From: Patescibacteria group bacterium
GTDB taxonomy: Archaea; Nanobdellota; Nanobdellia; Pacearchaeales; GW2011-AR1
Direction: 5' to 3'
DNA: 61,873 nucleotides
Assembly: GCA_019428815.1 (NCBI GenBank)
Contig: JAHYJW010000004.1
Coordinates: 1 to 61,873 of the forward strand
In this document: positions 22,956-32,043 of the stretch, piece after piece
Layout: each line of letters begins with the position of its first letter
Position numbering within the stretch: position 1 is the stretch's first letter
The notes under the pieces: generated by a model
Databases searched by the model: none
What the model was told of the DNA's origin: nothing
The model's input: only the letters and a program-made list of their open reading frames with translations
Program-made: the position numbers and the translations under genes

Positions 22956-23138
22956 TTAAGGCCTTAAAATATCCCACAATTTATCTACTAAAGATACACC
23001 TTTACCCCTTAGTAATGCAATAGCCAAAATCAGTATTACTAAAACTGCTACTGCAATTAAAACCCAAGGTAAATAATCAGATATAATTCCCCTTTTACTT
23101 TTTATTTTAAAAAGTTCCCCTTTTAATTCTTTCAACAT
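22956..23138 (-). CDS. Small class III signal pilin (60 residues)
   Basis: I take the ATG at 23138 (MLKELKGELFKIKSKRGI), since the frame opens upstream only through a TTG. SKRG|I is followed by SDYLPWVLIAVAVLVILILA, then a short tail RGKGVSLVDKLWDILRP. It resembles the tiny major pilins (Flp-like) of Tad systems, which are 40-60 residues after processing. It is directly downstream of the platform gene, so it could be the main pilin. Confidence 0.7.
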   Translation of the reverse strand: MLKELKGELFKIKSKRGIISDYLPWVLIAVAVLVILILAIALLRGKGVSLVDKLWDILRP

Positions 23139-23221
23139 AAAAAAAAGAAACAAAGGAGTTTAATAAATTTATCTAATTCCTCTAAAATAAAATTAGGATT
23201 TTTATAAAAAAAATAAAAAAT

Positions 23222-25402
23222 TTAGAGTCCCCTTAGAACAATACTTACCAAAATAAAAAGAGTAAGGGTAGCAAAAAGTGCAGTAAAGAAATAAAGGCTT
23301 ATTGCAGAAATAAAAGTTTTTCCAAGACTATTCATTGTTTTTAATTGATCGTCTCCGGAATCTACAATTACTAAAGTTTTAGTTAAGATGTAGGTTATTT
23401 GAATTAAATATACTCCAACAATGATTTGAAGAAAATAAGGGGGAATCATTTGTGAAACTTCAAATATATCTAAAACGCCTCCCAAACCTCCCATGGCAGA
23501 TCCTGCTGCATCACCACTAAAATCTTCTAACTTTAATTTTGTAAGAATCTCTGTAATCATTGAAGCTAAACCAATAACAACCCCTGCAAGTAAAGGTGCA
23601 AGAAAACTCATGTAGGATTTCATGTCTGAGATTACTTCTGCAAGAAGGTCTCTAAGTCTTGCAGTAATCTTATGAATATTCCGAACATATTCCGAGATAC
23701 TCATTAAAGAGACAGTTGCAATATTCAAGCCCTTTTTCACAGATTCAACAAGAATTTTCATACTTATTGAAATTAAATCAGAAGGATAGTAAATTATTGC
23801 ACCCTTTTTAGTATCAAAAATAGCTTTTTCAACACTCATCCCCCCTTGTCTTATGTTGTAGTCTACCTTTCTAAAGAAATCTTCTGTTTTAAGTCCTTTA
23901 GAAGATTCTGCGGTTTTTCCAAAAACAATTTCTGGGGGAACCCCGTTTCCAATACGATTTCCTAATTGGAATAAAGAATTATTAAACTCTAGTTCTAATT
24001 GTTGGGTATTTTCTCTTTCAATAATTAACTCTTTTGTTTTTTCTTTAAACGCTGTGGAAAAGAAAACTACGATTCCTAATGGAAAAAACATTCCCAAAAT
24101 TAATGCCCCAACACCAAAGGGACCTTTGACACCTGCATTTGTTTCCATAATGCCAAAAAGGCTCCCTTCTCCAATAAATCCTAAACCTAATTCTAAAAAA
24201 GTATAATCTTTTTGAAGCCCCATCATTTCTGGGAAAGGAGTGTACTGAAAGATCAAAGGTAAAATACCTAAAATTATGAGGGGTAATGCTAAGAATAAAG
24301 ATTTAACATAAGGTTTTTTACTTTTATATTTATGATAAAGAGGGTTTTTTTCTAGTAAAGAACTATTACCATGTCCCCCAGGTCTTAAAAATGTCACTAA
24401 ATCAGTTCTGTATAAAACAAGGAGGGGAATTAAAATGTTAAATAAAAGAAAAACGTGTGTCCATCTTATCATTCCCCCGAGCATTGCACTTGCAAGAGGT
24501 AAAAGAACCAGTCCTAAAGTTGGGAGTATAATTCCCAACATGTAAATATTTGTTAAAGGACTTTTAACATCATGAGTAAATTTTAACATTTTTTCATAAA
24601 CCCCATCAAGGACTACTTTCAAAGCCTTTTCTAGAGTTTGAATTCTTCTTGTATCATCCGGTTCATATAAGCTACCCTCAATTAAGTGAAAAGACTCTAT
24701 AAATTCACTAGAATAATCTCTCCAATTTTCGAGATAACTATCTAAACTTTCTTTTATAGAAGAAAATTTACCGACTTGAACATCATAAAAAACTTTTTTT
24801 AAATCCAAAGCGAGAGGATATTGTAGGTGTTGTGACGCAAAGGCTATAGCTCTTTCTAAATTAGGGGTGTGTCTCATATAAACAACAACATAAAGAATTG
24901 CAGAGACCATTTGACTACTTGCTTTCAAGCGCCATTTGTTTGCAATTCTTGCTGGATATGCTTTCATAAAGAAAAAAAGAAAAAAAGAGATAATGACAGT
25001 CATAAAAAAGAACAACAAGGGAAAAGCATCTAAATCCCCCTGAATTAAAACAAAAGAAATAGAAATGAATAATCCTAAAAGAAACACTCCCAAAAAAGAC
25101 ATTACTGACAGAGTTAAAGGTTGCCAAGGTTCTAAATCTAGGTGAGAGATTTCTAAACTTTTTTTAATTTGAACAGTGTCTTTTTCAGAAAAATTCATTT
25201 TTATGATATTACCTAAACTCTTACACCATCTTTCATAACGAGATATAGATGGAATCATCTCTTTCCTAAACTTAGTATATTCCTGACTATAACTTTTAGG
25301 GGACATGGCAAAAGAGGTATTTGTTGTAGAAATCTTAGATTTTATTTTATCTCCATATTTCTTCAAAATATCATCAACATTTTTATCTGAGGTATTCATC
25401 AT
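23222..25402 (-). CDS. Pilus/secretion platform protein, TadC/FlaJ (T2SSF) family
   Basis: This 726-residue polytopic protein is the inner-membrane platform against which the ATPase works. Two T2SSF-like helical domains can be seen (around residues 190-285, with YVVVYMRHTPNLERAIAFAS, and around 460-595, with NSLFQLGNRIGNGVPPEIVF). Each is followed by hydrophobic helices. It is larger than TadC, more like archaeal FlaJ-type duplicated proteins. I chose ATG 25402 over a GTG three bases upstream. It lies 70 bp from the ATPase gene in the same operon. Confidence 0.9.
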   Translation of the reverse strand: MMNTSDKNVDDILKKYGDKIKSKISTTNTSFAMSPKSYSQEYTKFRKEMIPSISRYERWCKSLGNIIKMNFSEKDTVQIKKSLEISHLDLEPWQPLTLSVMSFLGVFLLGLFISISFVLIQGDLDAFPLLFFFMTVIISFFLFFFMKAYPARIANKWRLKASSQMVSAILYVVVYMRHTPNLERAIAFASQHLQYPLALDLKKVFYDVQVGKFSSIKESLDSYLENWRDYSSEFIESFHLIEGSLYEPDDTRRIQTLEKALKVVLDGVYEKMLKFTHDVKSPLTNIYMLGIILPTLGLVLLPLASAMLGGMIRWTHVFLLFNILIPLLVLYRTDLVTFLRPGGHGNSSLLEKNPLYHKYKSKKPYVKSLFLALPLIILGILPLIFQYTPFPEMMGLQKDYTFLELGLGFIGEGSLFGIMETNAGVKGPFGVGALILGMFFPLGIVVFFSTAFKEKTKELIIERENTQQLELEFNNSLFQLGNRIGNGVPPEIVFGKTAESSKGLKTEDFFRKVDYNIRQGGMSVEKAIFDTKKGAIIYYPSDLISISMKILVESVKKGLNIATVSLMSISEYVRNIHKITARLRDLLAEVISDMKSYMSFLAPLLAGVVIGLASMITEILTKLKLEDFSGDAAGSAMGGLGGVLDIFEVSQMIPPYFLQIIVGVYLIQITYILTKTLVIVDSGDDQLKTMNSLGKTFISAISLYFFTALFATLTLFILVSIVLRGL

Positions 25403-25475
25403 CACTCTTTATTTTTTAGTTCAATAGAAGTAAAGAATTTTACTTAATAAATTTTGGGATAAGGACATTGTGATA

Positions 25476-27788
25476 TTACAATTTCCTTTTTTTAATCTCT
25501 TGATTAAGCCATTTTTGCCATTCTGAAAAAACTCTATCTCCTACCGGCAACCCAATCTCTTGCCTAATTTCATCTGAAATTCTATGGAAAACTTGATTAG
25601 ATAAAGTACTGAATTCTGCTTCTAAAATACGAGGGTTGTTTATTTGATCGGATTTTTTAACAAGTTCTTCCTTTATCCTAGATCTTAATTGAATATTATC
25701 CCAAACTGCATCCCAGTTTCCTGCCCACCCCTTAACGTCTGCAGCAATGTTTTTTATAATCTCCGAATCTCCGTTAATAAGATCCTCTGTTGGTTCAAGT
25801 TGATCTGTTTCAACATTGTATCTAAGAAGGTCTACAAACCCTTTTTCTTCGAGTGGATCCTCCTTCCAATGTTTTCTTACTTCAGATATACTAACTAATC
25901 TCTTAAAAGAATGTAATCCATCTGGGGTTTTGATGGGATTAGCAACAGCGATTATATCTGTAGCCTTAAAACTTGTAGCAGGAACTTCAAGGTCATTAAC
26001 AACTCTATCAAAAACCCCATAAGGACTAGCCCCATGAATAGTTCCCGCAACAACATTTGCTAAAGCTCCGACCCTCATAGCTTCATAAAGTGCTTGGGCT
26101 TCAACACTCCTTACCTCTCCAATTATCAAACAACTATCACCTAATCTTAAGGAGGTTCTAATTCCATCATCTGCAGAAACTTCAGTTGTAGTCTTCAATA
26201 AAGCAGATCTAACCTTCATTCTTAAAACATCATATTTCAGTTTTCTCAAAGATTCAACAGGTAACTCTAAAGAATCTTCTATGATAATAATCCTATATTT
26301 AGGGATTATTTCTAACATTAAACTTCCTAAAAGACTGGTTTTACCACTGGATCTTGTTCCAGCAACAAGCATTGTCCTTGAACCATCAATTAAAAAACTA
26401 AGAAGTCCAGAAGCGAGAGGATTCATCATCTTATTTTTTAAAAAAAGAGGAAAAGTCCAAGGCTCTTCTCTGTGTCTTCTAACAGAATAAGCTAATCCAT
26501 CAGGACTTAAGGGTTCTTGAATAATTGCAATTCTAGCCCTAATTTTACCTATCTCTAGTTGAGTATCCAAAATAGGATTTGATTCATCTAAAGGTCTCCC
26601 TGAGACCAACCGGAATTTTGATGCCCAGGATTCAACATCTTCCTGACTGGGCAAAACATTTGTAATACATTCATCAAATTCTTGATGACGAACAAAAACA
26701 GGAATCATCGAAATTGGAGCATTAAGAGAAATATCCTGTAAGTTTTTATCTTGTAGTAAAACTTCTAAAAGCCCAAAACCAATCGTATGCCTAACTAAAA
26801 TCATAGCCAGTTTATTTAAGTCTAGATAACTAACACGAATTCCTTTTGCCTTTGCAAGGTCTTGTAAAAGATCTTTAGCTATATTAAAAAAAACTTGTCT
26901 TGTTCTCTCGGGGTCTGTAAACTCCTCAGCTTTAGGTTGATGTTCCACCAAAACCCCTCGAGCTAAATTCAGAAGCATGTTATGATCCTCACTTAAAGAA
27001 TTTTCTGGAGGAACTAGGTGATAAAGAAATTTGGGGTCGTTTTTATTTTTTAAAATTGTAACCACAGAAACATCATATTCGTTATTTGAAATTTTATACT
27101 GATCAATCATTTCAGCCTCTTCAGGAAGGTCTGAAACAAGACGAGTAAAAGTAAAATTGGGAATTACATCTGGTTTAAAGAGTTTATAATAAATTTGCCG
27201 ATCTCCTTTTCGATAACCTTCTAGATAAGGTGCAGCATCTCTAAAAAATTTAGATTTTTCAATCATTCCCAGTATTCTCTCTAAGAGATGTAAATAAATA
27301 GAATAATCTAGTCTTGAAGAAACATCCACTTTTTCTATTAAGATTCTATTCTGAATTATTAGTCTTCTTAATTGTGAATAGGCTCCGAAGGGGTCTCTTC
27401 TTAAAAGAATCAAAAACGAGAACATCTCGTTATATCTTTTTGGAAAAAGTTCTTCTTTATTTCTTATTAACTTTTCTCTAGAGAGGATTTTTTCATGCTT
27501 AGAAAGGTAATTATAAATATACGCAATTTCTAGAAGATAGTTAGTTTCATTAGTATCATAATTATAGTTTTTTTGTTGCACAAAAACAACTCTTGAGACA
27601 TTTGGATTTTCTATCAACACCTGGATTGTCCTTTCCATGACTTCATGAGAGTCTGCTATATTTGGAACAAAAGGTGCACCAAGGTAGTTAATATACAAAA
27701 CATCTTCACCACCTTCTCTTTTAACTTCATAAGAATAAATTGGTTTTTCATCTGGATTCTGAACCAAATTTTTTTCTTTCTCAACCAT
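25476..27788 (-). CDS. Type II/IV secretion or pilus assembly ATPase (TadA/PilB/FlaI family)
   Basis: This hexameric motor powers pilin polymerisation or secretion. Residues 477-485 are Walker A (GTRSSGKTS). IIIEDSLELP (about 501-510) is the Asp box, CLIIGEVRS (553-561) is Walker B and GTIHG (592-596) is the His box. About 330 N-terminal residues form an extra domain, giving 770 in total. This is larger than FlaI and typical of archaeal pilus ATPases with an extended front end. No archaellum-specific genes (FlaF, FlaG, FlaH) lie here, so a non-archaellum pilus is more likely. Confidence 0.94.
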   Translation of the reverse strand: MVEKEKNLVQNPDEKPIYSYEVKREGGEDVLYINYLGAPFVPNIADSHEVMERTIQVLIENPNVSRVVFVQQKNYNYDTNETNYLLEIAYIYNYLSKHEKILSREKLIRNKEELFPKRYNEMFSFLILLRRDPFGAYSQLRRLIIQNRILIEKVDVSSRLDYSIYLHLLERILGMIEKSKFFRDAAPYLEGYRKGDRQIYYKLFKPDVIPNFTFTRLVSDLPEEAEMIDQYKISNNEYDVSVVTILKNKNDPKFLYHLVPPENSLSEDHNMLLNLARGVLVEHQPKAEEFTDPERTRQVFFNIAKDLLQDLAKAKGIRVSYLDLNKLAMILVRHTIGFGLLEVLLQDKNLQDISLNAPISMIPVFVRHQEFDECITNVLPSQEDVESWASKFRLVSGRPLDESNPILDTQLEIGKIRARIAIIQEPLSPDGLAYSVRRHREEPWTFPLFLKNKMMNPLASGLLSFLIDGSRTMLVAGTRSSGKTSLLGSLMLEIIPKYRIIIIEDSLELPVESLRKLKYDVLRMKVRSALLKTTTEVSADDGIRTSLRLGDSCLIIGEVRSVEAQALYEAMRVGALANVVAGTIHGASPYGVFDRVVNDLEVPATSFKATDIIAVANPIKTPDGLHSFKRLVSISEVRKHWKEDPLEEKGFVDLLRYNVETDQLEPTEDLINGDSEIIKNIAADVKGWAGNWDAVWDNIQLRSRIKEELVKKSDQINNPRILEAEFSTLSNQVFHRISDEIRQEIGLPVGDRVFSEWQKWLNQEIKKRKL

Positions 27789-27902
27789 TTCATAATAAAA
27801 AACGTCTTAGTTTAAAGAGTTTTTGTAAAAAAATTTGATAACTTAGAATATATATCAATAGTAAACACAAAGAAATTTAAACTCCCCTAACTTTAGCCAT
27901 TT

Positions 27903-28250
27903 ATGGCAGAAAAACAGGCGGTATATGAGAATCCTTTTATCGGAGAAACTAACACTAAAATAAGAGATTTAGAAGAAAAAAATATTCTCTTAAAAGATAG
28001 ATTATTGCTTGTTGGTCAAAATCTCATTGAAATAAAAGAAAAAACAAATTCAGAAATACTTGAAATAAAAAAGGACATTGAGATTATAAAAAGAAGTATG
28101 GAAAGACTCACATCTTTTTTAGAAACTGTTTCTTCAGAATTTTCAAAATTTGCGAGAAAAGAAGATTTAGAGATTTTATCTAAACAAGCTAAAATGTTTC
28201 AACCTCTAGAATTTGTAAGAAAAAAAGATTTAAAAAAAATAAAGGGATAA
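27903..28250 (+). CDS. Coiled-coil cytoplasmic protein, pilus-associated
   Basis: The 115-residue protein has no signal or membrane segment and is a heptad-rich coiled coil (LEEKNILLKDRLLLVGQNLI, KKDIEIIKRSMERLTSF). It is divergent from the ATPase gene across a 114-bp promoter region and has a partner 7 bp downstream. Position resembles that of archaellum coiled-coil proteins such as FlaC/D, but sequence similarity cannot be asserted. Possible cytoplasmic regulator or scaffold. Confidence 0.65.
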   Translation: MAEKQAVYENPFIGETNTKIRDLEEKNILLKDRLLLVGQNLIEIKEKTNSEILEIKKDIEIIKRSMERLTSFLETVSSEFSKFARKEDLEILSKQAKMFQPLEFVRKKDLKKIKG

Positions 28251-28257
28251 TATTAAA

Positions 28258-29247
28258 ATGGGTGCATTAGAGCAAGTTATTAATTTAAAGAGAAATGGTT
28301 TTTCTGAAAATGAAATTGCTATGAGGTTAGGAGAACAAGGGTTTTATCCTCAACAAATTAATGACGCTTTAAATCAAGCAAGGATAAAAGAAGCAGTTTC
28401 TTCTGGTGCAGAAATGGAAATGGGAGTTGGTCAAGAAGGAATGGAACAATCGGTGGGAACAGGATTAGAGGAAAGTTATGCACCAACAAGTCATACAACA
28501 AACGCAGAAATTCCTGATGAAAGTTTAACACCCCCCCAACCAAGTTCAAGGTTTGGTCCAGGAGCTTTTAAAGGCCCGATGAGGAGAGACTATTCCGAAA
28601 GAGATATTCCTTGGCCAGAAAGAGAAGGGGGCGATGATTATGCTCAAGATTATGGATCTGAAGGAGATTACGATTATCCGGAAAATCAAGAACAGGGGTA
28701 TCCAGAATCCAATTATCCCTCTAACGAACAATCATCTGATTATGAAGAATATCCTGAAGATTATGAAAATTATTCTCAACAAGATTATCCTCCACAAGAT
28801 TATGAAGGGGGAGGTGAAGAAACCGGGGAATATTCTCCTCAGAGTTATGAATATCAAGAATATCCCCAAGGATCTTCTGTTGGGGACACAGACATTACTA
28901 TAGAAATTGCAGAACAAGTATTTTTAGATAAATCAAAAAAAATTCAAGAACAATTAGACAAGTTAAATGAATTTAAGACAACAACTCAAACAAAAGTGGA
29001 TAATATATCAGATAGATTAAAAAGAATAGAGGCTAATATCGACTCACTTCAATCTGAAATTCTTGAGAGAGTAGGAGCTTATGGGAGAGGTCTTGATGGA
29101 GTTAAACAAGAAATGAGTATGATGCAAGACTCTTTTGGAAAAGTTGTTAATACCCTTGCAGATAAATCTGAAAAAAAACTTGTGAGAAGAACTAGAAGAA
29201 CCAAAAAAAGAAAAGTGCCTAATAAAACAAAAAAGAATAAAAAATAA
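28258..29247 (+). CDS. Low-complexity Tyr/Pro/Gln/Glu-rich protein with coiled coil
   Basis: Residues 1-40 form a small helical motif (EQVINLKRNGFSENEIAMRL). About 90-215 is a disordered Y/E/P/Q/D-rich stretch with repeated DYP- and YPE-like units. About 225-300 is a coiled coil (SKKIQEQLDKLNEFKTTTQT), and the end is a Lys/Arg tail. It is co-transcribed with the preceding coiled-coil gene. The arrangement suggests a cytoplasmic scaffold. No family is recognised. Confidence 0.65.
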   Translation: MGALEQVINLKRNGFSENEIAMRLGEQGFYPQQINDALNQARIKEAVSSGAEMEMGVGQEGMEQSVGTGLEESYAPTSHTTNAEIPDESLTPPQPSSRFGPGAFKGPMRRDYSERDIPWPEREGGDDYAQDYGSEGDYDYPENQEQGYPESNYPSNEQSSDYEEYPEDYENYSQQDYPPQDYEGGGEETGEYSPQSYEYQEYPQGSSVGDTDITIEIAEQVFLDKSKKIQEQLDKLNEFKTTTQTKVDNISDRLKRIEANIDSLQSEILERVGAYGRGLDGVKQEMSMMQDSFGKVVNTLADKSEKKLVRRTRRTKKRKVPNKTKKNKK

Positions 29248-29296
29248 GAAGTATCAAAATCTTTTTAAAAAAATAAACCAGATTTCTTAATTTTTA

Positions 29297-29869
29297 TTAA
29301 CCCCCTTGGAAGATGATGGGGTTATGTCCTGGAAGCGTAAATCCCTTTCGCCTCTTATTAGAATCTCCTGAAATAACAATCACCCCTAAGATTACTAAGA
29401 AAATAATCACTCCAATAATTTGAGGCAAATTTTGATATAACATCCAACTATTAGAACTGTCAAACCACCCAAATGTTTGTACTAAAACAACTATAAAGAT
29501 AATCACTGCTACACCCAAAAGGGAATAGTTCTGGTATTTATTCTTTGGATCAAGGAAAAGTCCCACTAATATCATAAATACTAAAAGAACTGCAAGACCA
29601 ATACCCAGTTTGGGAAAGATTTCAGAAAAGAAAGTGGAAACAACATTAAATTGTAAGGCTAAAAGTCCAACTACTAAAGAGATAATTGCATTTACACTTT
29701 TATTATCAAAAACCTTAACTTTAGTCAAAATTCCAAAAACAAGCGCGAAGATTAATAAAAAGGGGAGAACATAAGAAAAAAGGCCCATTTGTTCCCAATC
29801 ATAAAGAAGTGAACCTATCCCTCCTCCAAAAAAACTTCCAACTTGTAAAGACAAAATCTTCTCAAACAT
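29297..29869 (-). CDS. Polytopic membrane protein, paralog of the next gene
   Basis: Five hydrophobic helices cover about residues 30-165. The segment FSYVLPFLLIFALVFGILTK, then VFDNKSVNAIISLVVGLLAL, aligns with the neighbouring protein's FTQFAFPFLLVFFIVYGVLS and NALVAFVIGLIFV. No family name can be given. Placed beside a pilus locus, it could form part of a membrane complex. Confidence 0.65.
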   Translation of the reverse strand: MFEKILSLQVGSFFGGGIGSLLYDWEQMGLFSYVLPFLLIFALVFGILTKVKVFDNKSVNAIISLVVGLLALQFNVVSTFFSEIFPKLGIGLAVLLVFMILVGLFLDPKNKYQNYSLLGVAVIIFIVVLVQTFGWFDSSNSWMLYQNLPQIIGVIIFLVILGVIVISGDSNKRRKGFTLPGHNPIIFQGG

Positions 29870-29982
29870 AAAATAATTTAGGGAATATTGTTTAAATATG
29901 TTTCGGGATAATATCCATTAAAAAATTAATGAGGGTATATTGATCTTATAAAAAAGAATCATTTAAGGGGGATTAATCAAAC

Positions 29983-30495
29983 CTATTTTTTAGTGTTTCT
30001 TAATATCAAAACTAATGCGATTAAAACAACTGCTATAAACAAAAAGTTTGTCCAAAAACTACTACTCCAAGATTGAGCGAAAAGGAAGTTAAAGATACTA
30101 CCCACAGCTTTAGATTCTTGCCCCATTGACCAGAGTAATCCAAATACAACTGCGATTACAATGACAATTCCTATAATCCACTTCAATCCTTTTGGAGCAT
30201 TACTAAACTGGATTCCATCTTTACCTGCTCCAATAAATCCCCAAAGTAAAAGTGCAACAAACATCACGATTAAAGCAACAGTTAGAAAAAGAATCATATT
30301 TGAAACAACTAACTTAGGAGTAATTGCAGTTACAAATATCAAACCAATAACAAATGCCACTAAAGCATTTAGCTGTTTACCTTCACCCAAAACTTTAGTC
30401 TTTGAAAGAACTCCATAAACTATGAAAAAAACTAAAAGGAATGGGAATGCAAATTGAGTAAAAATCCAATGTTGTAAAATTGTTTCTTCAGCCAT
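29983..30495 (-). CDS. Polytopic membrane protein, paralog of the previous gene
   Basis: The 170-residue protein has about five membrane helices. FPFLLVFFIVYGVLSKTKVL matches the corresponding part of the gene at 29297-29869, showing they arose by duplication. It ends in a helix and short basic tail. Separated by 113 bp from its paralog, with its own AT-rich promoter. Function unknown. Confidence 0.65.
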   Translation of the reverse strand: MAEETILQHWIFTQFAFPFLLVFFIVYGVLSKTKVLGEGKQLNALVAFVIGLIFVTAITPKLVVSNMILFLTVALIVMFVALLLWGFIGAGKDGIQFSNAPKGLKWIIGIVIVIAVVFGLLWSMGQESKAVGSIFNFLFAQSWSSSFWTNFLFIAVVLIALVLILRNTKK

Positions 30496-30633
30496 TTTAA
30501 TTGGTGATTATATAAAGTAAATAATTTAAGAGTATTTAAATTTTCTGGGATTAAGACAGACATTTAATTAGATTATAAAGGGCATCAAAATACAAAGAAT
30601 AATACAGAGTTTATAAAAGAAGGTTCTTAAAAA

Positions 30634-30912
30634 TTAAATTAAGTCTTCAGGCACTTCGTCTATCTCTGGATCTGGACTTGGTAGAGCAGATTTACTAATT
30701 ATAAAAATATCGCTTATTGCCCTCACAAACTGATGGGGTATAATAACACCACGGGCACCTCCAACAAGAGACATAACACTACCCCCCACTTTTATTTTCC
30801 AACCATCTACCTTATTCTCTTGAAGATTCGCTTCTTCTATTTCTCCAAAGTAATCTCCTGAGTCAGTATAAACCTTACAGCCAATTACTTCAGTTATTTT
30901 TTTTATACGCAT
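30634..30912 (-). CDS. PRC-barrel domain protein
   Basis: The 92 residues form a single PRC barrel. ITEVIGCKVYTDSGDYFGEI, the middle strand DGWKIKVGG, and RGVIIPHQFVRAISDIFII match the fold shared with RimM and CdvA. Archaeal stand-alone PRC proteins act in division (CdpB) or RNA binding; which applies is not clear. A short acidic tail follows. No adjacent division gene. Confidence 0.8.
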   Translation of the reverse strand: MRIKKITEVIGCKVYTDSGDYFGEIEEANLQENKVDGWKIKVGGSVMSLVGGARGVIIPHQFVRAISDIFIISKSALPSPDPEIDEVPEDLI

Positions 30913-31053
30913 ATCTAATTTTAATCAAATTCATTTAAATACTTTTCCGTAATTTAACAGATGTTTTAGAATGTTTTAAGAGAGAAGTTTAAACTGAAAC
31001 ATAACAAAGTTTATAAAAAAATTGAGGTTAATTATATAAAATAAAAAAACAAA

Positions 31054-31680
31054 ATGTTCAAATCACAAGAAGTTTATTCGATATTAGCAGTAATAATTCT
31101 AGTTTCACTTACAATTGGGTTATTTAGGAGTATTAATGACCTATTTTATACTTTTATAGCAGTTTTTTTTGTTTTTTCTTTGAATATTCTAGCTAAAAAG
31201 ATCACTAGTTTTTATTTAGACTCTGAAATAGAAGTCAGAACATGGACCTTAAAAAGATATGGTTTTAGTCCTCAAAGTTATTTTAAAAAAGCTTTACCTT
31301 TAGGAATAATTCTTCCAATTGTTGTTGCAATTATATCCTATGGAAAATTGCTTTGGATGTCTTGTTTAACTTTTGATGTAAAACCCAAGACTTATAGGGC
31401 TGCTAAAAGACATGGATTGTACTCTTATTCTGAAATGGGGGAAGACCATATTGGTTTAATTGCTACATCAGGGGTTTTAGTAAACCTATTTTTTGCTGTA
31501 ATAGGATACCTAATTGGTTTCACAGAATTTTCAAAATTAAACATATACCTTGCTTTTTTCAGTATTTTACCATTATCTGATTTAGATGGAAATAAAATCC
31601 TGTTTGGCAATAAAGTTTTATGGATTTTTCTCGCAACACTAACCGGAATAGGATTAGCATACTCCTTCTTTATGATCTAA
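31054..31680 (+). CDS. Site-2-protease-like membrane protein lacking the HExxH motif
   Basis: The protein has about six helices. The C-terminal FFSILPLSDLDGNKILFGN corresponds to the LDG motif of M50 proteases, and LKRYGFSP, PLGIILPIVVAIIS and LIATSGVLVNLFF match archaeal S2P-like proteins. Where M50 enzymes have HExxH, it reads NILAKKITS. The zinc ligands are absent, so it is likely a pseudo-protease. It may bind membrane substrates without cutting. Confidence 0.65.
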   Translation: MFKSQEVYSILAVIILVSLTIGLFRSINDLFYTFIAVFFVFSLNILAKKITSFYLDSEIEVRTWTLKRYGFSPQSYFKKALPLGIILPIVVAIISYGKLLWMSCLTFDVKPKTYRAAKRHGLYSYSEMGEDHIGLIATSGVLVNLFFAVIGYLIGFTEFSKLNIYLAFFSILPLSDLDGNKILFGNKVLWIFLATLTGIGLAYSFFMI

Positions 31681-31766
31681 TTTAAATAGAAATTAAGGAA
31701 AAAAATAACAAAAGACATTTAAACTCTGACTGTCTTTATAAAATAATTAAATTAACCTTTAATAAA

Positions 31767-31964
31767 ATGGCCGAAATGAAAAATAAAAAATTTTTAGGAG
31801 TTCTTGCAGTTATTTTGTTAATCGTGGGATTCTTTTTGTTAAATAGTAGTATTACGGGGAATTTCATTTTAGAATCCTTACCTGCTTTAGAAACTGGGCC
31901 CCTTTTGGGTTTATTTTTTGTTTTATGTTCTGCAGTTATTGCTTTTTACATAATTCGAAAATAA
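31767..31964 (+). CDS. Small two-helix membrane protein
   Basis: The 65-residue protein has helices at about 9-26 and 44-63, separated by SSITGNFILESLPALETG. The ITG-plus-hydrophobic motif recurs before a membrane helix in the protein at 54896-56992. An AT-rich promoter lies upstream. No named family. Confidence 0.55.
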   Translation: MAEMKNKKFLGVLAVILLIVGFFLLNSSITGNFILESLPALETGPLLGLFFVLCSAVIAFYIIRK

Positions 31965-32043
31965 ATCAAGATTTATTTTTTAATATTAATTATTTCTTAA
32001 GAGAAACAAGAATCTTTTTATAAGCGGTTATTTTTTCTTATTT

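Noticed and set aside
17886-30495. Archaellum locus
   Set aside because: Platform, ATPase and prepilin peptidase fit, but no archaellin, FlaF, FlaG or FlaH is seen; the set of small pilins suits a pilus or secretion system better.
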